The notes under the pieces are model-generated. The model did not search any database, had not been told where the DNA came from, and saw nothing but the letters and a program-made list of their open reading frames with translations. 64,000 nt of DNA from Clostridium cylindrosporum DSM 605. GTDB lineage: Bacteria > Bacillota > Clostridia > Clostridiales > Caloramatoraceae. Below, piece by piece: positions 36,414 to 45,590 of the stretch. A program made the translations under genes and the position numbers. How positions within the stretch are numbered: position 1 is the stretch's first letter; every line of letters begins with the position of its first letter. The stretch spans positions 97,075 through 161,074 of the forward strand of contig NZ_LFVU01000003.1 in NCBI RefSeq assembly GCF_001047375.1, written 5' to 3'.

Positions 36414-38129
36414 GTGTTAAAAATAAAGAAAAAACTATTTTTTATAACTTTTTTAGCACTAACAATATCCTTATTTATAGGAGTATATTCCTATAATATA
36501 CCATCGGTAATGAAATCAAGTTATAAGGATTTTCTAGTTAGACTAAATTCAGGTAAAATAAGCGATGTTTATATAGAGTCTTCATCAAATATTAAATATA
36601 CATTAAAAAATGGAAAAAAATACTCTACTTCAAACCCAAATACAAATACCTTTAAAGAAGAACTTTTGATTAAAGATATTAATGTTCATGAAGGTACTTA
36701 TTCTTCTAGCAATTTATCAAATATGATAATATCAGTTTTGCTTATACTAGGCGTCGGGCTTTTAGCTTATAGATATATTAAATCTAAATCTAAGCTAAAG
36801 TCCTCTTCCTTGTTTAAAGAAGCAACAGCTCCAAATATAAACTTTGATGATGTAGCAGGAAATATAGAAACTAAAGAAAGTCTTAGGGAACTTGTAGATT
36901 TTCTAAAAACACCTGAGAAATATAAGAAGTTTAATGCAAGACAACCAAAAGGTGTAATTCTATATGGTCCTCCTGGAACAGGGAAAACATTAATGGCAAA
37001 GGCACTCGCTTCAGAAGCTAATGTACCCTTTTATTCAACCAGTGGTTCTGACTTTGTACAAATGTACGCTGGTGTTGGAGCTTCAAGAATTAGAGATTTA
37101 TTCAAAAAAGCTCGTGAAAATGAAAAGGCTGTTATATTCATAGATGAAGTTGATGCAATCGGAAAAAAAAGAGCAGCCTCCCCTGATTCATCTAATGATG
37201 AAAGAGATCAGACATTAAATGCTCTACTAACAGAAATGTCGGGGTTTAAGTCATGTGATAATATTATTGTACTTGCTGCAACTAATAGACTTGATTCACT
37301 TGATGAAGCTTTACTTAGACCTGGAAGATTTGATAGACATATCGAAGTATCACTTCCAGATATTAATGCTAGAGAATCTATTCTAAGGCTTCACTGCACT
37401 GATAAGCCACTATCAAATGATGTTGATATAAGAAAACTCGCTGAGATGACTGTATATTTTTCAGGTGCAAAACTCGAAAATCTAGTTAATGAAGCTGCAA
37501 TTCTCGCTGCTAAAAACAACAAGGAATTAATCGAACAGTTTGATTTTGAAAAGGCATATGAAATAGTACTTGCAGGATTTGAAAAGAAAGATAGGAGCTA
37601 CATCAAGGAAAATGACAGAAGAATAACTGCCTATCACGAAGCTGGACATGCATTAGTTTCTAGATTACTTCTCCCAAATGTTAAGGTAAAAAAGGTAAGT
37701 ATTATCCCTAGTACAAAGGGTGCTGGAGGATATACTTTAAATATTCATCCTAATAGTCTTTATCATACAAAAATCAGCCTTATAAACAACATTAAAGTAT
37801 CATTAGCTGGAAGGGCTGCTGAGGATATCATATTTGGAAGTGATAATATCACCACTGGTGCAGAAGGTGACATTAAGCATGCTACAAATATATTACTATC
37901 TATGATTAAACATTATGGAATGTTTGAAAGTATGGGAATGCTAAACTACGAAATGATAGAAGGTGCATCTCAAAAAGTCCTTGATTTAAGTAATTATAAT
38001 ATTACGCTATATTATAATGAGGTATTAACCTTACTACAGGAAAATAAGGCTACGCTTGATAAAATAGCAGATGCTCTTTTAGAAAAGGAGTATTTAGAAG
38101 AAGATGAACTGTCTATATTAGTTTCTTAA
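36414..38129 (+). CDS. FtsH-family ATP-dependent zinc metalloprotease (short paralogue)
   Basis: This 571-residue protease has two N-terminal membrane segments (about 9-26 and 104-119) flanking a small external domain, then an AAA+ module with Walker A GPPGTGKT (185-192), Walker B IFIDEVDA (241-248) and PGRFDR (303-308). The peptidase part has HEAGH (408-412) and the third-ligand Asp486. The pore-loop motif reads MYAG instead of the usual MFVG. It is shorter than canonical FtsH and has a very short C-terminal tail. It is not next to tilS-hpt, so it is probably a second copy with a specialised role. The start is GTG. Confidence 0.88.
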   Translation: MLKIKKKLFFITFLALTISLFIGVYSYNIPSVMKSSYKDFLVRLNSGKISDVYIESSSNIKYTLKNGKKYSTSNPNTNTFKEELLIKDINVHEGTYSSSNLSNMIISVLLILGVGLLAYRYIKSKSKLKSSSLFKEATAPNINFDDVAGNIETKESLRELVDFLKTPEKYKKFNARQPKGVILYGPPGTGKTLMAKALASEANVPFYSTSGSDFVQMYAGVGASRIRDLFKKARENEKAVIFIDEVDAIGKKRAASPDSSNDERDQTLNALLTEMSGFKSCDNIIVLAATNRLDSLDEALLRPGRFDRHIEVSLPDINARESILRLHCTDKPLSNDVDIRKLAEMTVYFSGAKLENLVNEAAILAAKNNKELIEQFDFEKAYEIVLAGFEKKDRSYIKENDRRITAYHEAGHALVSRLLLPNVKVKKVSIIPSTKGAGGYTLNIHPNSLYHTKISLINNIKVSLAGRAAEDIIFGSDNITTGAEGDIKHATNILLSMIKHYGMFESMGMLNYEMIEGASQKVLDLSNYNITLYYNEVLTLLQENKATLDKIADALLEKEYLEEDELSILVS

Positions 38130-38132
38130 ATA

Positions 38133-38182
38133 AAAGATGTTACTTTCTTAAGTAAAAAATACTTTAAGAAAGTAACATCTTT
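38133..38182. terminator. Bidirectional terminator between the FtsH-like gene and the 264-aa gene
   Basis: AAAGATGTTACTTTCTTAAG pairs with a complementary arm ending AAGTAACATCTTT around an A-rich loop, giving about 18 bp. It serves convergent genes on both strands. Confidence 0.85.
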
Positions 38183-38975
38183 AATCTTTGTGTGAGTTAA
38201 AGTATAAATATCCTCTATCGTACTTAAGTAATGGAACCCCTTTGATAACTTTTTCTCCTTCATCTATTAAATTATATTTACTACTTAGTTCAGATTTTAT
38301 AAAATTAAAGTTTTTACACTCTTCACTTAAATATAAAGTAATATTTTTATCATATGACATGTAGATAATGAAGTTATCGGAGCTTTTCCATTTACATAAC
38401 TTATCACATGCTTCTATTACATCCTCAACAATTTTTAAGTTGTATTCATATTCTAGGAACCTTGATACTTTTTCATTTTCGTTTTTAATCTCTAAGTCAA
38501 TTCTAGGATATTGTAAATTAAAGGTTGTATCTTTTATGTAATTTAACCTCTCTTTAAGTTTATCATCTAAATCAAAGTTCAAATGAAAAGCCTTGGAATA
38601 ACCTGATTCATAATTTATAAGAAAATTAATTATTATTCCCTCACTAGAGTTTATAATACTGTTTACAATACTATAATCATAGTTATTGTAAACGTCGTAA
38701 ACAAAATCAAATGAAAAACCATATTCAAGGAATTTAACCTGAATTAAAGCACCAAGAGCATGTTTATCAATATATATTGATTTTTTTGCCTTTAAAATAG
38801 TCATAATATTCCTATTTCCACAATTAGCTACTAAATTAATATTATTATTTTCATCTATATAGGAAAAAGTTTTTTCTTCCTTTAAACTTTCATATATAAA
38901 CCCATACTCTCCTCTTGCTAAGGGGGAAAGTAGTTGACTCTTTGGCATGCTTTTGTAAAATATATTATCAGTCAA
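38181..38975 (-). CDS. Hypothetical protein, 264 residues
   Basis: I do not recognise this protein. It is soluble, rich in Asn, Ile, Tyr and Lys, with no signal peptide, membrane helix or obvious catalytic motif. It begins with a Pro-Leu segment (MPKSQLLSPLARGEYGF) and ends in a strand-rich stretch (GVPLLKYDRGYLYF). It lies alone between the convergent FtsH-like gene, with which it shares a terminator, and the divergent nicotinate phosphoribosyltransferase gene. Confidence 0.65.
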   Translation of the reverse strand: MTDNIFYKSMPKSQLLSPLARGEYGFIYESLKEEKTFSYIDENNNINLVANCGNRNIMTILKAKKSIYIDKHALGALIQVKFLEYGFSFDFVYDVYNNYDYSIVNSIINSSEGIIINFLINYESGYSKAFHLNFDLDDKLKERLNYIKDTTFNLQYPRIDLEIKNENEKVSRFLEYEYNLKIVEDVIEACDKLCKWKSSDNFIIYMSYDKNITLYLSEECKNFNFIKSELSSKYNLIDEGEKVIKGVPLLKYDRGYLYFNSHKD

Positions 38976-39101
38976 ATTGTTAACACACCTCCATTATATA
39001 AAATTAATTTATAACATATACACATTATACTATTTTATTGCAAAAATTAACATAGTGTTTTATCTTCTATAAAGTTTTATGTTAATTTTCATAATATCTT
39101 G

Positions 39102-39133
39102 TATAATATTTGCGTAAACTATAAAATAGTTTA
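39102..39133 (+). promoter_or_regulatory. -10 box and palindromic operator candidate before pncB
   Basis: TATAAT at 39102-39107 is followed, exactly where transcription should start, by the perfect inverted repeat TAAACTAT-AAA-ATAGTTTA (39115-39133). Its position over the start site suggests a repressor site. NAD-salvage genes in Firmicutes are often controlled by NiaR, but I cannot confirm that this is its site. Confidence 0.5.
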
Positions 39134-39175
39134 TAAAGAAACTTTGTTTTAATTACAAGCTAAAGGAGAATAACT

Positions 39176-40645
39176 ATGTCTTTTATAATAGATTGGAAGG
39201 AAGATAGAAACTTAACTTTACTAGTAGATTTCTATGAACTAACAATGGCAAATGGATTTCTTAAAAGTGGTGTTGGAAATAAAATAGCTTATTTCGACCT
39301 GTATTTTAGAAAAGTACCTGATAATGGTGGATTTTGTGTATTTGCAGGACTTCAACAACTAATTGAATACTTAAAAAACCTTAAATTTTCAAGTCAAGAC
39401 ATTGAATATTTAAGATCCAAAAATATGTTTGATGAGGAATTTATATCATATTTAGAAAACTTCAATTTTACCTGCGATGTATGGTCAGTAAATGAGGGAA
39501 CTCCAGTATTCCCTAACGAACCATTAGTAGTAGTAAAAGGGCCAATAATGCAGGCTCAATTTATTGAAACTATGCTACTTCTAACAATAAATCACCAAAC
39601 ACTTATAGCTACTAAAACTAATAGAATAGTTAGAGCCGCAAAGGGCCGTAGTGTAATGGAGTTTGGATCAAGACGAGCACAAGGATATGACGGTGCTATT
39701 TTTGGGGCAAGAGCTGCCTATATAGGAGGATGTACTTCAACCGCCTGTACAATAGCCGAAAAACTATTTGGAGTACCTGCAGTAGGTACTATGGCTCATA
39801 GCTGGGTGCAACTCTTTGACACGGAACTTGAAGCATTTAGAGCATGGGTAAAGGCTTATCCTGAAAACAGTCTTCTTTTAGTTGATACATATAATGTACT
39901 AAAGTCTGGTATTCCAAATGCTATTAAAGTCTTTAAAGAGGAACTTGCTCCTCTTGGTATTAGACCAAAGGGGATTAGAATAGATAGTGGAGATATTACT
40001 TATCTTACTGAGAAGGCAAGAATCATGCTTGATGAAGCTGGTTTTGAAGACTGTAAAATATTAGTTTCAAACTCTTTAGATGAATATATAATTAGAGATG
40101 TCCTTAGCCAAGGAGCTAAAATAGACAGTTTCGGTGTTGGAGAAAGACTTATAACTTCAAAATCAGCACCGGTTTTAGGTGGTGTATATAAACTAGTTGC
40201 TGTTGAAGAGGATGGAAGTATTATCCCTAAAATAAAAATAAGTGAAAATCCTGAGAAGATAACAACTCCAGGGTTTAAACAAGTTTACAGACTATTTGAT
40301 AAATATACACATAAGGCAATAGCTGACCTTATTACCTTCAATGATGAGATTATTGATGATAGTAAGCCTTTAGAAATTTTCGACCCTATTTATACGTGGA
40401 AAAGAAAAAGGCTAGATAACTACTATGCCAAAAAGCTACTTAACCCAATTTTTGAATCTGGTAAATGTGTATATACATCTCCTAGTGTAAAGGAGATAAG
40501 AGAATACTCTCAAAATGAGGTCTCTAATTTATGGGATGAAGTTTTAAGATTTGACTTTCCACATAAATATTATGTTGATCTTTCATCAAATATTTGGGAG
40601 ATGAAATATTCCCTTCTTAGAAAACATAATTTAAAATATAGATAA
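39176..40645 (+). CDS. pncB: Nicotinate phosphoribosyltransferase
   Basis: This 489-residue NAD-salvage enzyme converts nicotinate and PRPP to nicotinate mononucleotide. Family motifs are DFYELTMANG (about 18-27), EFGSRRAQG (about 161-169), the region around the phosphorylated His in GTMAHSWVQLF (about 206-216) and IRIDSGDI. Length fits the long bacterial form. AAGGAG lies 8 bases before the ATG, and a 19-bp palindrome covers the likely start of transcription. Confidence 0.94.
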   Translation: MSFIIDWKEDRNLTLLVDFYELTMANGFLKSGVGNKIAYFDLYFRKVPDNGGFCVFAGLQQLIEYLKNLKFSSQDIEYLRSKNMFDEEFISYLENFNFTCDVWSVNEGTPVFPNEPLVVVKGPIMQAQFIETMLLLTINHQTLIATKTNRIVRAAKGRSVMEFGSRRAQGYDGAIFGARAAYIGGCTSTACTIAEKLFGVPAVGTMAHSWVQLFDTELEAFRAWVKAYPENSLLLVDTYNVLKSGIPNAIKVFKEELAPLGIRPKGIRIDSGDITYLTEKARIMLDEAGFEDCKILVSNSLDEYIIRDVLSQGAKIDSFGVGERLITSKSAPVLGGVYKLVAVEEDGSIIPKIKISENPEKITTPGFKQVYRLFDKYTHKAIADLITFNDEIIDDSKPLEIFDPIYTWKRKRLDNYYAKKLLNPIFESGKCVYTSPSVKEIREYSQNEVSNLWDEVLRFDFPHKYYVDLSSNIWEMKYSLLRKHNLKYR

Positions 40646-40667
40646 ACCAGTAGTTTTACTGGTTTAT
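40642..40667. terminator. Bidirectional terminator after pncB
   Basis: A perfect 11-bp stem ATAAACCAGTA/TACTGGTTTAT with a GTTT loop overlaps the end of both convergent genes. Confidence 0.8.
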
Positions 40668-41968
40668 CTTTGTATAAGCTTATATTTTTTTTGATACTGC
40701 TCCTCTTCAATATAAAATTGAAGCTTTCTACAACATATTATAAGATGTGAAAGTGCTTTTTTTGCCACCTTTCCTCTTTTACATGATATTTCATATGCAT
40801 ATGAAAGAATACTGTATGCCTCTTTATATTGTTTCTTTACAATTAAAATTTGACCAAGATAATCAAGCATTATAGTATTAACACCAAATATTTTTATAAA
40901 CTTTATTATTTCTTTTTCTAAAACATTAAAACTCTTATTTTTAATTAGGAAGTTTATCTTATCAACTCTACTCTTCATATAAACTTCATTTTCACTATAC
41001 AAAAGTTTAATTATATTTTTACCATATTCGTTTATAGTGTAAATTTCTTTATCATTAGCAGTCTCTCTATCTATAATACCTAAATTTATAAATATAGTTT
41101 CAAAAACTTTTTTATTAAAATCAACTTTAAGTAAATTTTGTAATCTTGTACTACCCTTTACAAAGGAAATTATATCTTCTGTATCATAGATTTCACTATA
41201 GTCAACACATATGCATTCTTCTTTATTGAATATACTACAAACAACAGATATAAACTCATTAATATTAAACTCATTAGAGCTTAATCCCTTTGAATTCCAG
41301 TTTACTTCATAGAGAAAAGCATATAAAATTCCTGAATATCTTTCTTCAGGCTCTAATCTTAAAAGGGCCCTCCCCCTTTTTGTAGCAATAAATCTTTTAC
41401 CCTTCTTTTCTATTAGCTTTATATTTTCTAACGCATGTATCAATAAAGTTGAAGCTTCATCACTTCCCTCTTCATCTAAAATACTCTCTACTTCCAAAAT
41501 AGTTGAAAAAGTATATACATTAATCTCATCTAAAAGTCTTGTAAATAGATAACTTAATTTGTTTTTAGTAATTTTTCTTATAAATTCCTTAACATTATCC
41601 TTTTTCCCTTTAATGCTATCATATTTATCTAAGTAATAATCCTTATTAGTAAACATTCTTCTATAGTATGCAATTTTACCTCCCTTAATAAGCTTTTTAA
41701 ACTTTAAAAATTCCGTTAGGATAAGCATTGCATCCAGTATTAACTCAATACCTTCACGTCCTAGCAACTTATTATCAAGTATGTCTATTCTATCTGTAAA
41801 TTCTTCAAAAGCATAAACATCTATACTATCAAGTTCCTTATTAAGTGGAATTAAAATATTATCATATAATAAGTTAACAACTTTTAAGTTATATTCTATT
41901 ACACTTTCGGATAGTTTTTTTTCTATCATATAATCCTTAAATAGGGAAATTGTATTTATACTTGACAT
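40664..41968 (-). CDS. Hypothetical protein with helical N-terminal domain and TPR-like C-terminus
   Basis: The N-terminal 40 residues (SLFKDYMIEKKLSESVIEYN...) resemble a helical core-binding or SAM-like domain. A middle segment reads FIATKRGRALLRLEPEERY followed by a helix with NWN, which recalls the domain found at the end of pRiA4b ORF-3-like proteins. The last 90 residues look like two TPR-type helical pairs. No catalytic motif is seen and the function is unknown. The ATG at 41968 is preferred (GGAGTG upstream) over a TTG at 42016. It diverges from degV. Confidence 0.6.
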   Translation of the reverse strand: MSSINTISLFKDYMIEKKLSESVIEYNLKVVNLLYDNILIPLNKELDSIDVYAFEEFTDRIDILDNKLLGREGIELILDAMLILTEFLKFKKLIKGGKIAYYRRMFTNKDYYLDKYDSIKGKKDNVKEFIRKITKNKLSYLFTRLLDEINVYTFSTILEVESILDEEGSDEASTLLIHALENIKLIEKKGKRFIATKRGRALLRLEPEERYSGILYAFLYEVNWNSKGLSSNEFNINEFISVVCSIFNKEECICVDYSEIYDTEDIISFVKGSTRLQNLLKVDFNKKVFETIFINLGIIDRETANDKEIYTINEYGKNIIKLLYSENEVYMKSRVDKINFLIKNKSFNVLEKEIIKFIKIFGVNTIMLDYLGQILIVKKQYKEAYSILSYAYEISCKRGKVAKKALSHLIICCRKLQFYIEEEQYQKKYKLIQR

Positions 41969-42068
41969 TTGGTAAATATCACTCCAATACTGTTTTATTA
42001 GTAATATTTTTACCAATATTTTATATTTTAAAACAAATGATACAGAATATTCTTATAAAGATTATTTT

Positions 42069-42122
42069 AACAAGTTATTCATTTCCCTATAACTTGTTAA
42101 AGAATATTTAAGGATGTATAAT
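42069..42122 (+). promoter_or_regulatory. degV promoter with overlapping inverted repeat
   Basis: TTGTTA (42094-42099) and TATAAT (42117-42122) are 17 bases apart. A perfect inverted repeat, AACAAGTTAT and ATAACTTGTT with a 10-base spacer (42069-42098), covers the -35 box, so it may be an operator for degV or for the divergent gene. Confidence 0.65.
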
Positions 42123-42156
42123 GATACTATCTATATAATATTTGGAGGTTAATGAT

Positions 42157-43002
42157 ATGGATAAAATTGCTCTTGTAACTGATAGCTCATGCGACTTAAC
42201 AAAAGAGATTATTCAACAAAATAATATAAATGTATTGCCATTAAGAATCAGTTATAGCCATGGAGAATTTAAAGATGGAGTTGATATTTCTGCTGATGAA
42301 GTATACGCTAACTTTAAAAAAGAAATTCCAACTACTTCTATGCCATCCCCTGGAGACTTTTTAGCTACAATTAAAAAAATAAAGTCTGAAGGCTATACTC
42401 ACTGTTTAGTAGTTTCAATATCCTCTGGTTTAAGTGGTACATATAGTATGATGAATACAGTAGCAAATGAAATTGATGGAATAAAGATTCATATTGTAGA
42501 CTCGAAATTGTTATCCCGTGGTTTAGGTATGGTCACTTTAGAAGCCGCACGCCTTATTAAACTTGGACTAGACTTTGACATAATAGTATCCAAGCTAGAC
42601 TCCTTTAAGAAAAACACTAAGGTGTATTTTACTGTTGATACCTTTGAATATCTTCAAAAAGGCGGTAGAATAGGAAAAGTGGCTGCAACAATTGGTACTT
42701 TATTAAATGTGAAGCCAATAATATCTATTGATGAGGAAGGAAAGTATTTTACTTATTCAAAGGCTAGAGGTAAGAAAAATGCCCTTGATAAAATGCTTGA
42801 ACCACTAAAAAAATTCATACTAACTACAAAAGCAAATGTTTCGATACTTCAAGGAATGGCAGAGGATGATGCTCAATTCCTCTACGATAAGATAAAAGAA
42901 TTTAATAATATAGGTGAAATATGTATTACCCAAATAACACCATCACTTGTTGTTCATACAGGACCTGGTTCTGTAGGTATTGTATTTTCACCATCAAATT
43001 AA
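42157..43002 (+). CDS. DegV family fatty-acid-binding protein
   Basis: This 281-residue protein has the DegV features ALVTDSSCDLTKE (about 4-16), TTSMPSPGDF (about 54-63), SSGLSGTYS (about 88-96) and HTGPGSVGI near the C-terminus. DegV/FakB proteins hold a fatty acid for phosphorylation by FakA; no fakA is in the window. GGAGG lies just upstream of the ATG at 42157; a TTG five codons earlier overlaps that site. Confidence 0.92.
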   Translation: MDKIALVTDSSCDLTKEIIQQNNINVLPLRISYSHGEFKDGVDISADEVYANFKKEIPTTSMPSPGDFLATIKKIKSEGYTHCLVVSISSGLSGTYSMMNTVANEIDGIKIHIVDSKLLSRGLGMVTLEAARLIKLGLDFDIIVSKLDSFKKNTKVYFTVDTFEYLQKGGRIGKVAATIGTLLNVKPIISIDEEGKYFTYSKARGKKNALDKMLEPLKKFILTTKANVSILQGMAEDDAQFLYDKIKEFNNIGEICITQITPSLVVHTGPGSVGIVFSPSN

Positions 43003-43040
43003 GAAGAAGCTACTGATTTTCTTTAGTAGCTTCTTCTTAA
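42999..43040. terminator. Bidirectional terminator after degV
   Basis: A 16-bp perfect stem (TTAAGAAGAAGCTACT and its complement) with a 10-base loop separates degV from the convergent FNT gene. Confidence 0.85.
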
Positions 43041-43075
43041 TATTAAATATATATTGAAAATAAACTTTATTTTTA

Positions 43076-43933
43076 TTAGTACTTCTCCTTTGTGGAATTA
43101 TCTTTATCTCTAGGCATTTTTACATAAACAAACCAATATGCTAGCCCTACAAGTAACATACCTCCGATAATATTTCCGATAGTTACAGGTATTATATTTC
43201 CGATAGCATTAAAAACACTAACGCTTTCTAATTTATCAGCTGAAAGATGAGATGCTACTATAATTCTAGAATCAATCTTTGCAAGTATTGCAATTGAAAA
43301 ATAATACATATTTGCAACACTATGCTCGAATCCTGATATTATAAATGTCATAATCGTAACCCAAACTATTAATATCTTGCCTGCTACATCCTTAGCTGCA
43401 TATGAGCCCCAAACAGCTAAGCACACAAGAAAATTACATAATATCCCGCTTACTAAAGCATTTAAAAAGGATAGGCTTCCCTTATAAGAAGCTACCTTTA
43501 AAACATATGCCCCAAGTTTCAAGTCGTTACTTAACAAAAGTCCACTTAAGTAGATTAAAACTGCACTCATAAATGCACCTATAAAATTGCCTACATAAAC
43601 AGTAACTAAGTTCTTTATAAACTGGAATAGTGTAACTTCTTTTTCCATGTACGCCTGTATTAAGAGAGTGTTTCCTGTAAATAATTCGGCTCCACATATA
43701 AGAACCAAAACAAGTCCAACTGGAAATAGTGTACCAGCTACAAACTTCGAAAGTCCATAATTTGAAATCCCATGTGATCCTACAATAGAGACAAAGCATC
43801 CAAATGCTATAAAGGCACCAGCAAGTATTGCAAGTATTAATGTTTGATAAAACATTGTTTTTACACCTTTTTTGATACCAATTTTAATAGTTTCCTCACA
43901 TATTTCAGGAGTTGTTAATATTCCCTTATCCAT
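43076..43933 (-). CDS. Formate/nitrite transporter family channel, copy 1
   Basis: This 285-residue membrane protein has six or seven helices. The FNT signatures are GAELFTGNT, YVGNFIGA, and GFEHSVANMYY with the pore His. It is nearly identical over most of its length to the protein at 45591-46484. FocA-type members move formate, NirC-type nitrite; the neighbouring fdhD supports formate. The two genes differ mostly in the last 20 residues and in the loop near residue 235. AAGGGGGAAAGG precedes the ATG. Confidence 0.92.
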   Translation of the reverse strand: MDKGILTTPEICEETIKIGIKKGVKTMFYQTLILAILAGAFIAFGCFVSIVGSHGISNYGLSKFVAGTLFPVGLVLVLICGAELFTGNTLLIQAYMEKEVTLFQFIKNLVTVYVGNFIGAFMSAVLIYLSGLLLSNDLKLGAYVLKVASYKGSLSFLNALVSGILCNFLVCLAVWGSYAAKDVAGKILIVWVTIMTFIISGFEHSVANMYYFSIAILAKIDSRIIVASHLSADKLESVSVFNAIGNIIPVTIGNIIGGMLLVGLAYWFVYVKMPRDKDNSTKEKY

Positions 43934-43960
43934 TTTCCTTTCCCCCTTAAGTACTAATAT

Positions 43961-44022
43961 AAAAAAGCCTAACTACAAGAATAGCACTTTTATTATGCTA
44001 TTCCTGTAGTTAGGCTTTTTTT
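43961..44022. terminator. Long bidirectional hairpin upstream of FNT copy 1
   Basis: AAAAAAGCCTAACTACA and GAATAGCA on the left pair with TGCTATTC and TGTAGTTAGGCTTTTTT on the right, with one internal mismatch. The stem is unusually long (about 25 bp) with strong U-runs on both strands. It lies 27 bases before the FNT gene, so on the minus strand it could end upstream transcription or act in the leader. Confidence 0.75.
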
Positions 44023-44239
44023 ACGGTAACCTAGTAGAAACACTCGAACCATATAATCGAGTATATACAAGAATGATCCTAAAATATACAATTAGCTGAA
44101 TATTTACAAAATTCTTTGACTTGATATCATTCTAACATGCTATTTTCATGTCGTCTATACCTTTTTAATATAAATTTAAGAATTGTAACTAAAAAATATA
44201 TCTTTATTATTTATCACTTTCTTCAGCAAAACCAAAAAT
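44023..44239. other. AT-rich intergenic stretch between the fdhD unit and FNT copy 1
   Basis: There is no gene and no convincing promoter. The promoter for FNT copy 1 must lie here or inside the long hairpin. Confidence 0.4.
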
Positions 44240-44269
44240 AAAAGCTACTGACTATAGTCAGTAGCTTTT
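44240..44269 (-). terminator. Terminator after the fdhD unit (30-bp perfect palindrome)
   Basis: The arms AAAAGCTACTGACTA and its exact complement form a perfect palindrome. It lies 21 bases after the 135-aa gene, and its tail on the minus strand is TTTTATTTTTGG. Confidence 0.8.
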
Positions 44270-44290
44270 GCTTTATAAAATTCACGCTAA

Positions 44291-44689
44291 TTAAATAATA
44301 TTTTTTTCAAAGTATTTTATTGCATCTTCAATATTTTCATACCCTTTTCTATTTAAAATCAAACTGATTTTGGTTTTTTCTATACCACGAACAAAAAACT
44401 CCTCAGTTAAAACTTCACCATAAATTGGATATAAATTTTCATTATTAACTTCATTTTTAGAAGTAATAGTACTTATTTTACCTAAAGGAACCTCTTTTTC
44501 TTGATTTAAATATAAATCTATACTGATAAATTCTAAAAAGTCCCTAGGATTTGAGTAAAAGAATCTATAGGCACTATTAAGATTTTCATCTATATAGTCC
44601 TCATAAACCATAAGGTTCTTTCTATCCCTTAGAAAATTCTCAATTTCATTAATGAATTCCCTAAATCTATTTCCAAGCTTTAATTCCAA
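44291..44689 (-). CDS. Hypothetical protein co-transcribed with fdhD
   Basis: This roughly 132-residue acidic protein with mixed helices and strands has no recognised motif. A TTG at 44689 with AGAGGTG 6 bases upstream is the best start; a GTG at 44698 lies inside the ribosome site. Only 11 bases separate it from the fdhD stop, so it probably shares fdhD's transcript and may serve formate dehydrogenase maturation, but this is inference from position only. Confidence 0.6.
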   Translation of the reverse strand: MELKLGNRFREFINEIENFLRDRKNLMVYEDYIDENLNSAYRFFYSNPRDFLEFISIDLYLNQEKEVPLGKISTITSKNEVNNENLYPIYGEVLTEEFFVRGIEKTKISLILNRKGYENIEDAIKYFEKNII

Positions 44690-44700
44690 GCTTATCACCT

Positions 44701-45468
44701 CTATTTTATTCTGTCAAAACAAGTATAAACGTTAAATCTTTCTCCTCTTACAAATCCAACTGCAGCAATGTTAAGTGATTTAGCAAGATTAAGTGCTAGC
44801 TTCGTAGCTGCTGAATGAGAAACAACTAGAGGTATCTTAGCACTTGCTGCTTTAATTATGATGTCTGAAGATAATCTACCTGAAGTTAGAACAATCTTGT
44901 CATCCATTTTGATATTATTTTTCAGTGCCATACCTATAACCTTATCAAAGGCATTATGTCTACCAATATCCTCTGCAAATAAAATAACTTCATTCCCATC
45001 TGAAAGTCCGCAGCTATGAACACCACCTGTTTCTTGGAAAAGATCTGAATGCTTATTAAAGTTATGCATTAAACCAATAATACTATCTGCATTGAATACC
45101 TTATCGCATTCTAGCCTTTCAAGAGAATTTTGATTAATAACGCTAATATGCATACTTCCTTTACAGCATCCTGAGGACATTGCTCTATCCTTAAATTTGT
45201 AAGTATGAACCTTCTTATCCATTTCAATGTTTAGTATGTTATCTTCTAACTTTATATTTTTAATTTCACTATAATCCTTTATAACACCTTCACAGTATAA
45301 GAAGCCTAGAGCTAATTCTTCCATTTTATCTGGAGTACACATAAGTGATATATAATGACTATTATTTATATATATTCTTAGAGCAGTTTCAACAACTACG
45401 CTATCCTCTGCTTCAGTCCAAGAATCAATATAGTATTTTCTGATTTTTTCCTTTGACTTTAAATCCAC
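44701..45468 (-). CDS. fdhD: Formate dehydrogenase accessory sulfurtransferase FdhD
   Basis: This 255-residue protein carries sulfur from IscS-type desulfurase to the molybdenum or tungsten cofactor of formate dehydrogenase. It has the cysteine pair in SSGCCKGS (Cys101, Cys102), TGGVHSCGLSDG (about 139-150) and AEDIGRHNAFDKVIG (about 158-172). It is flanked by two FNT genes, forming a compact formate module. No dehydrogenase subunit is in the window. Confidence 0.95.
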   Translation of the reverse strand: MDLKSKEKIRKYYIDSWTEAEDSVVVETALRIYINNSHYISLMCTPDKMEELALGFLYCEGVIKDYSEIKNIKLEDNILNIEMDKKVHTYKFKDRAMSSGCCKGSMHISVINQNSLERLECDKVFNADSIIGLMHNFNKHSDLFQETGGVHSCGLSDGNEVILFAEDIGRHNAFDKVIGMALKNNIKMDDKIVLTSGRLSSDIIIKAASAKIPLVVSHSAATKLALNLAKSLNIAAVGFVRGERFNVYTCFDRIK

Positions 45469-45590
45469 TTGATACCACTCCTTGCTAACTTGATTTTTTA
45501 TATAATTTTTTACATATTCATTATATCAATATTTAAGTTATTTGTCTAAAAATATAAAAAGTTGAAAGAAAATTCTTCCAACTCATTATT

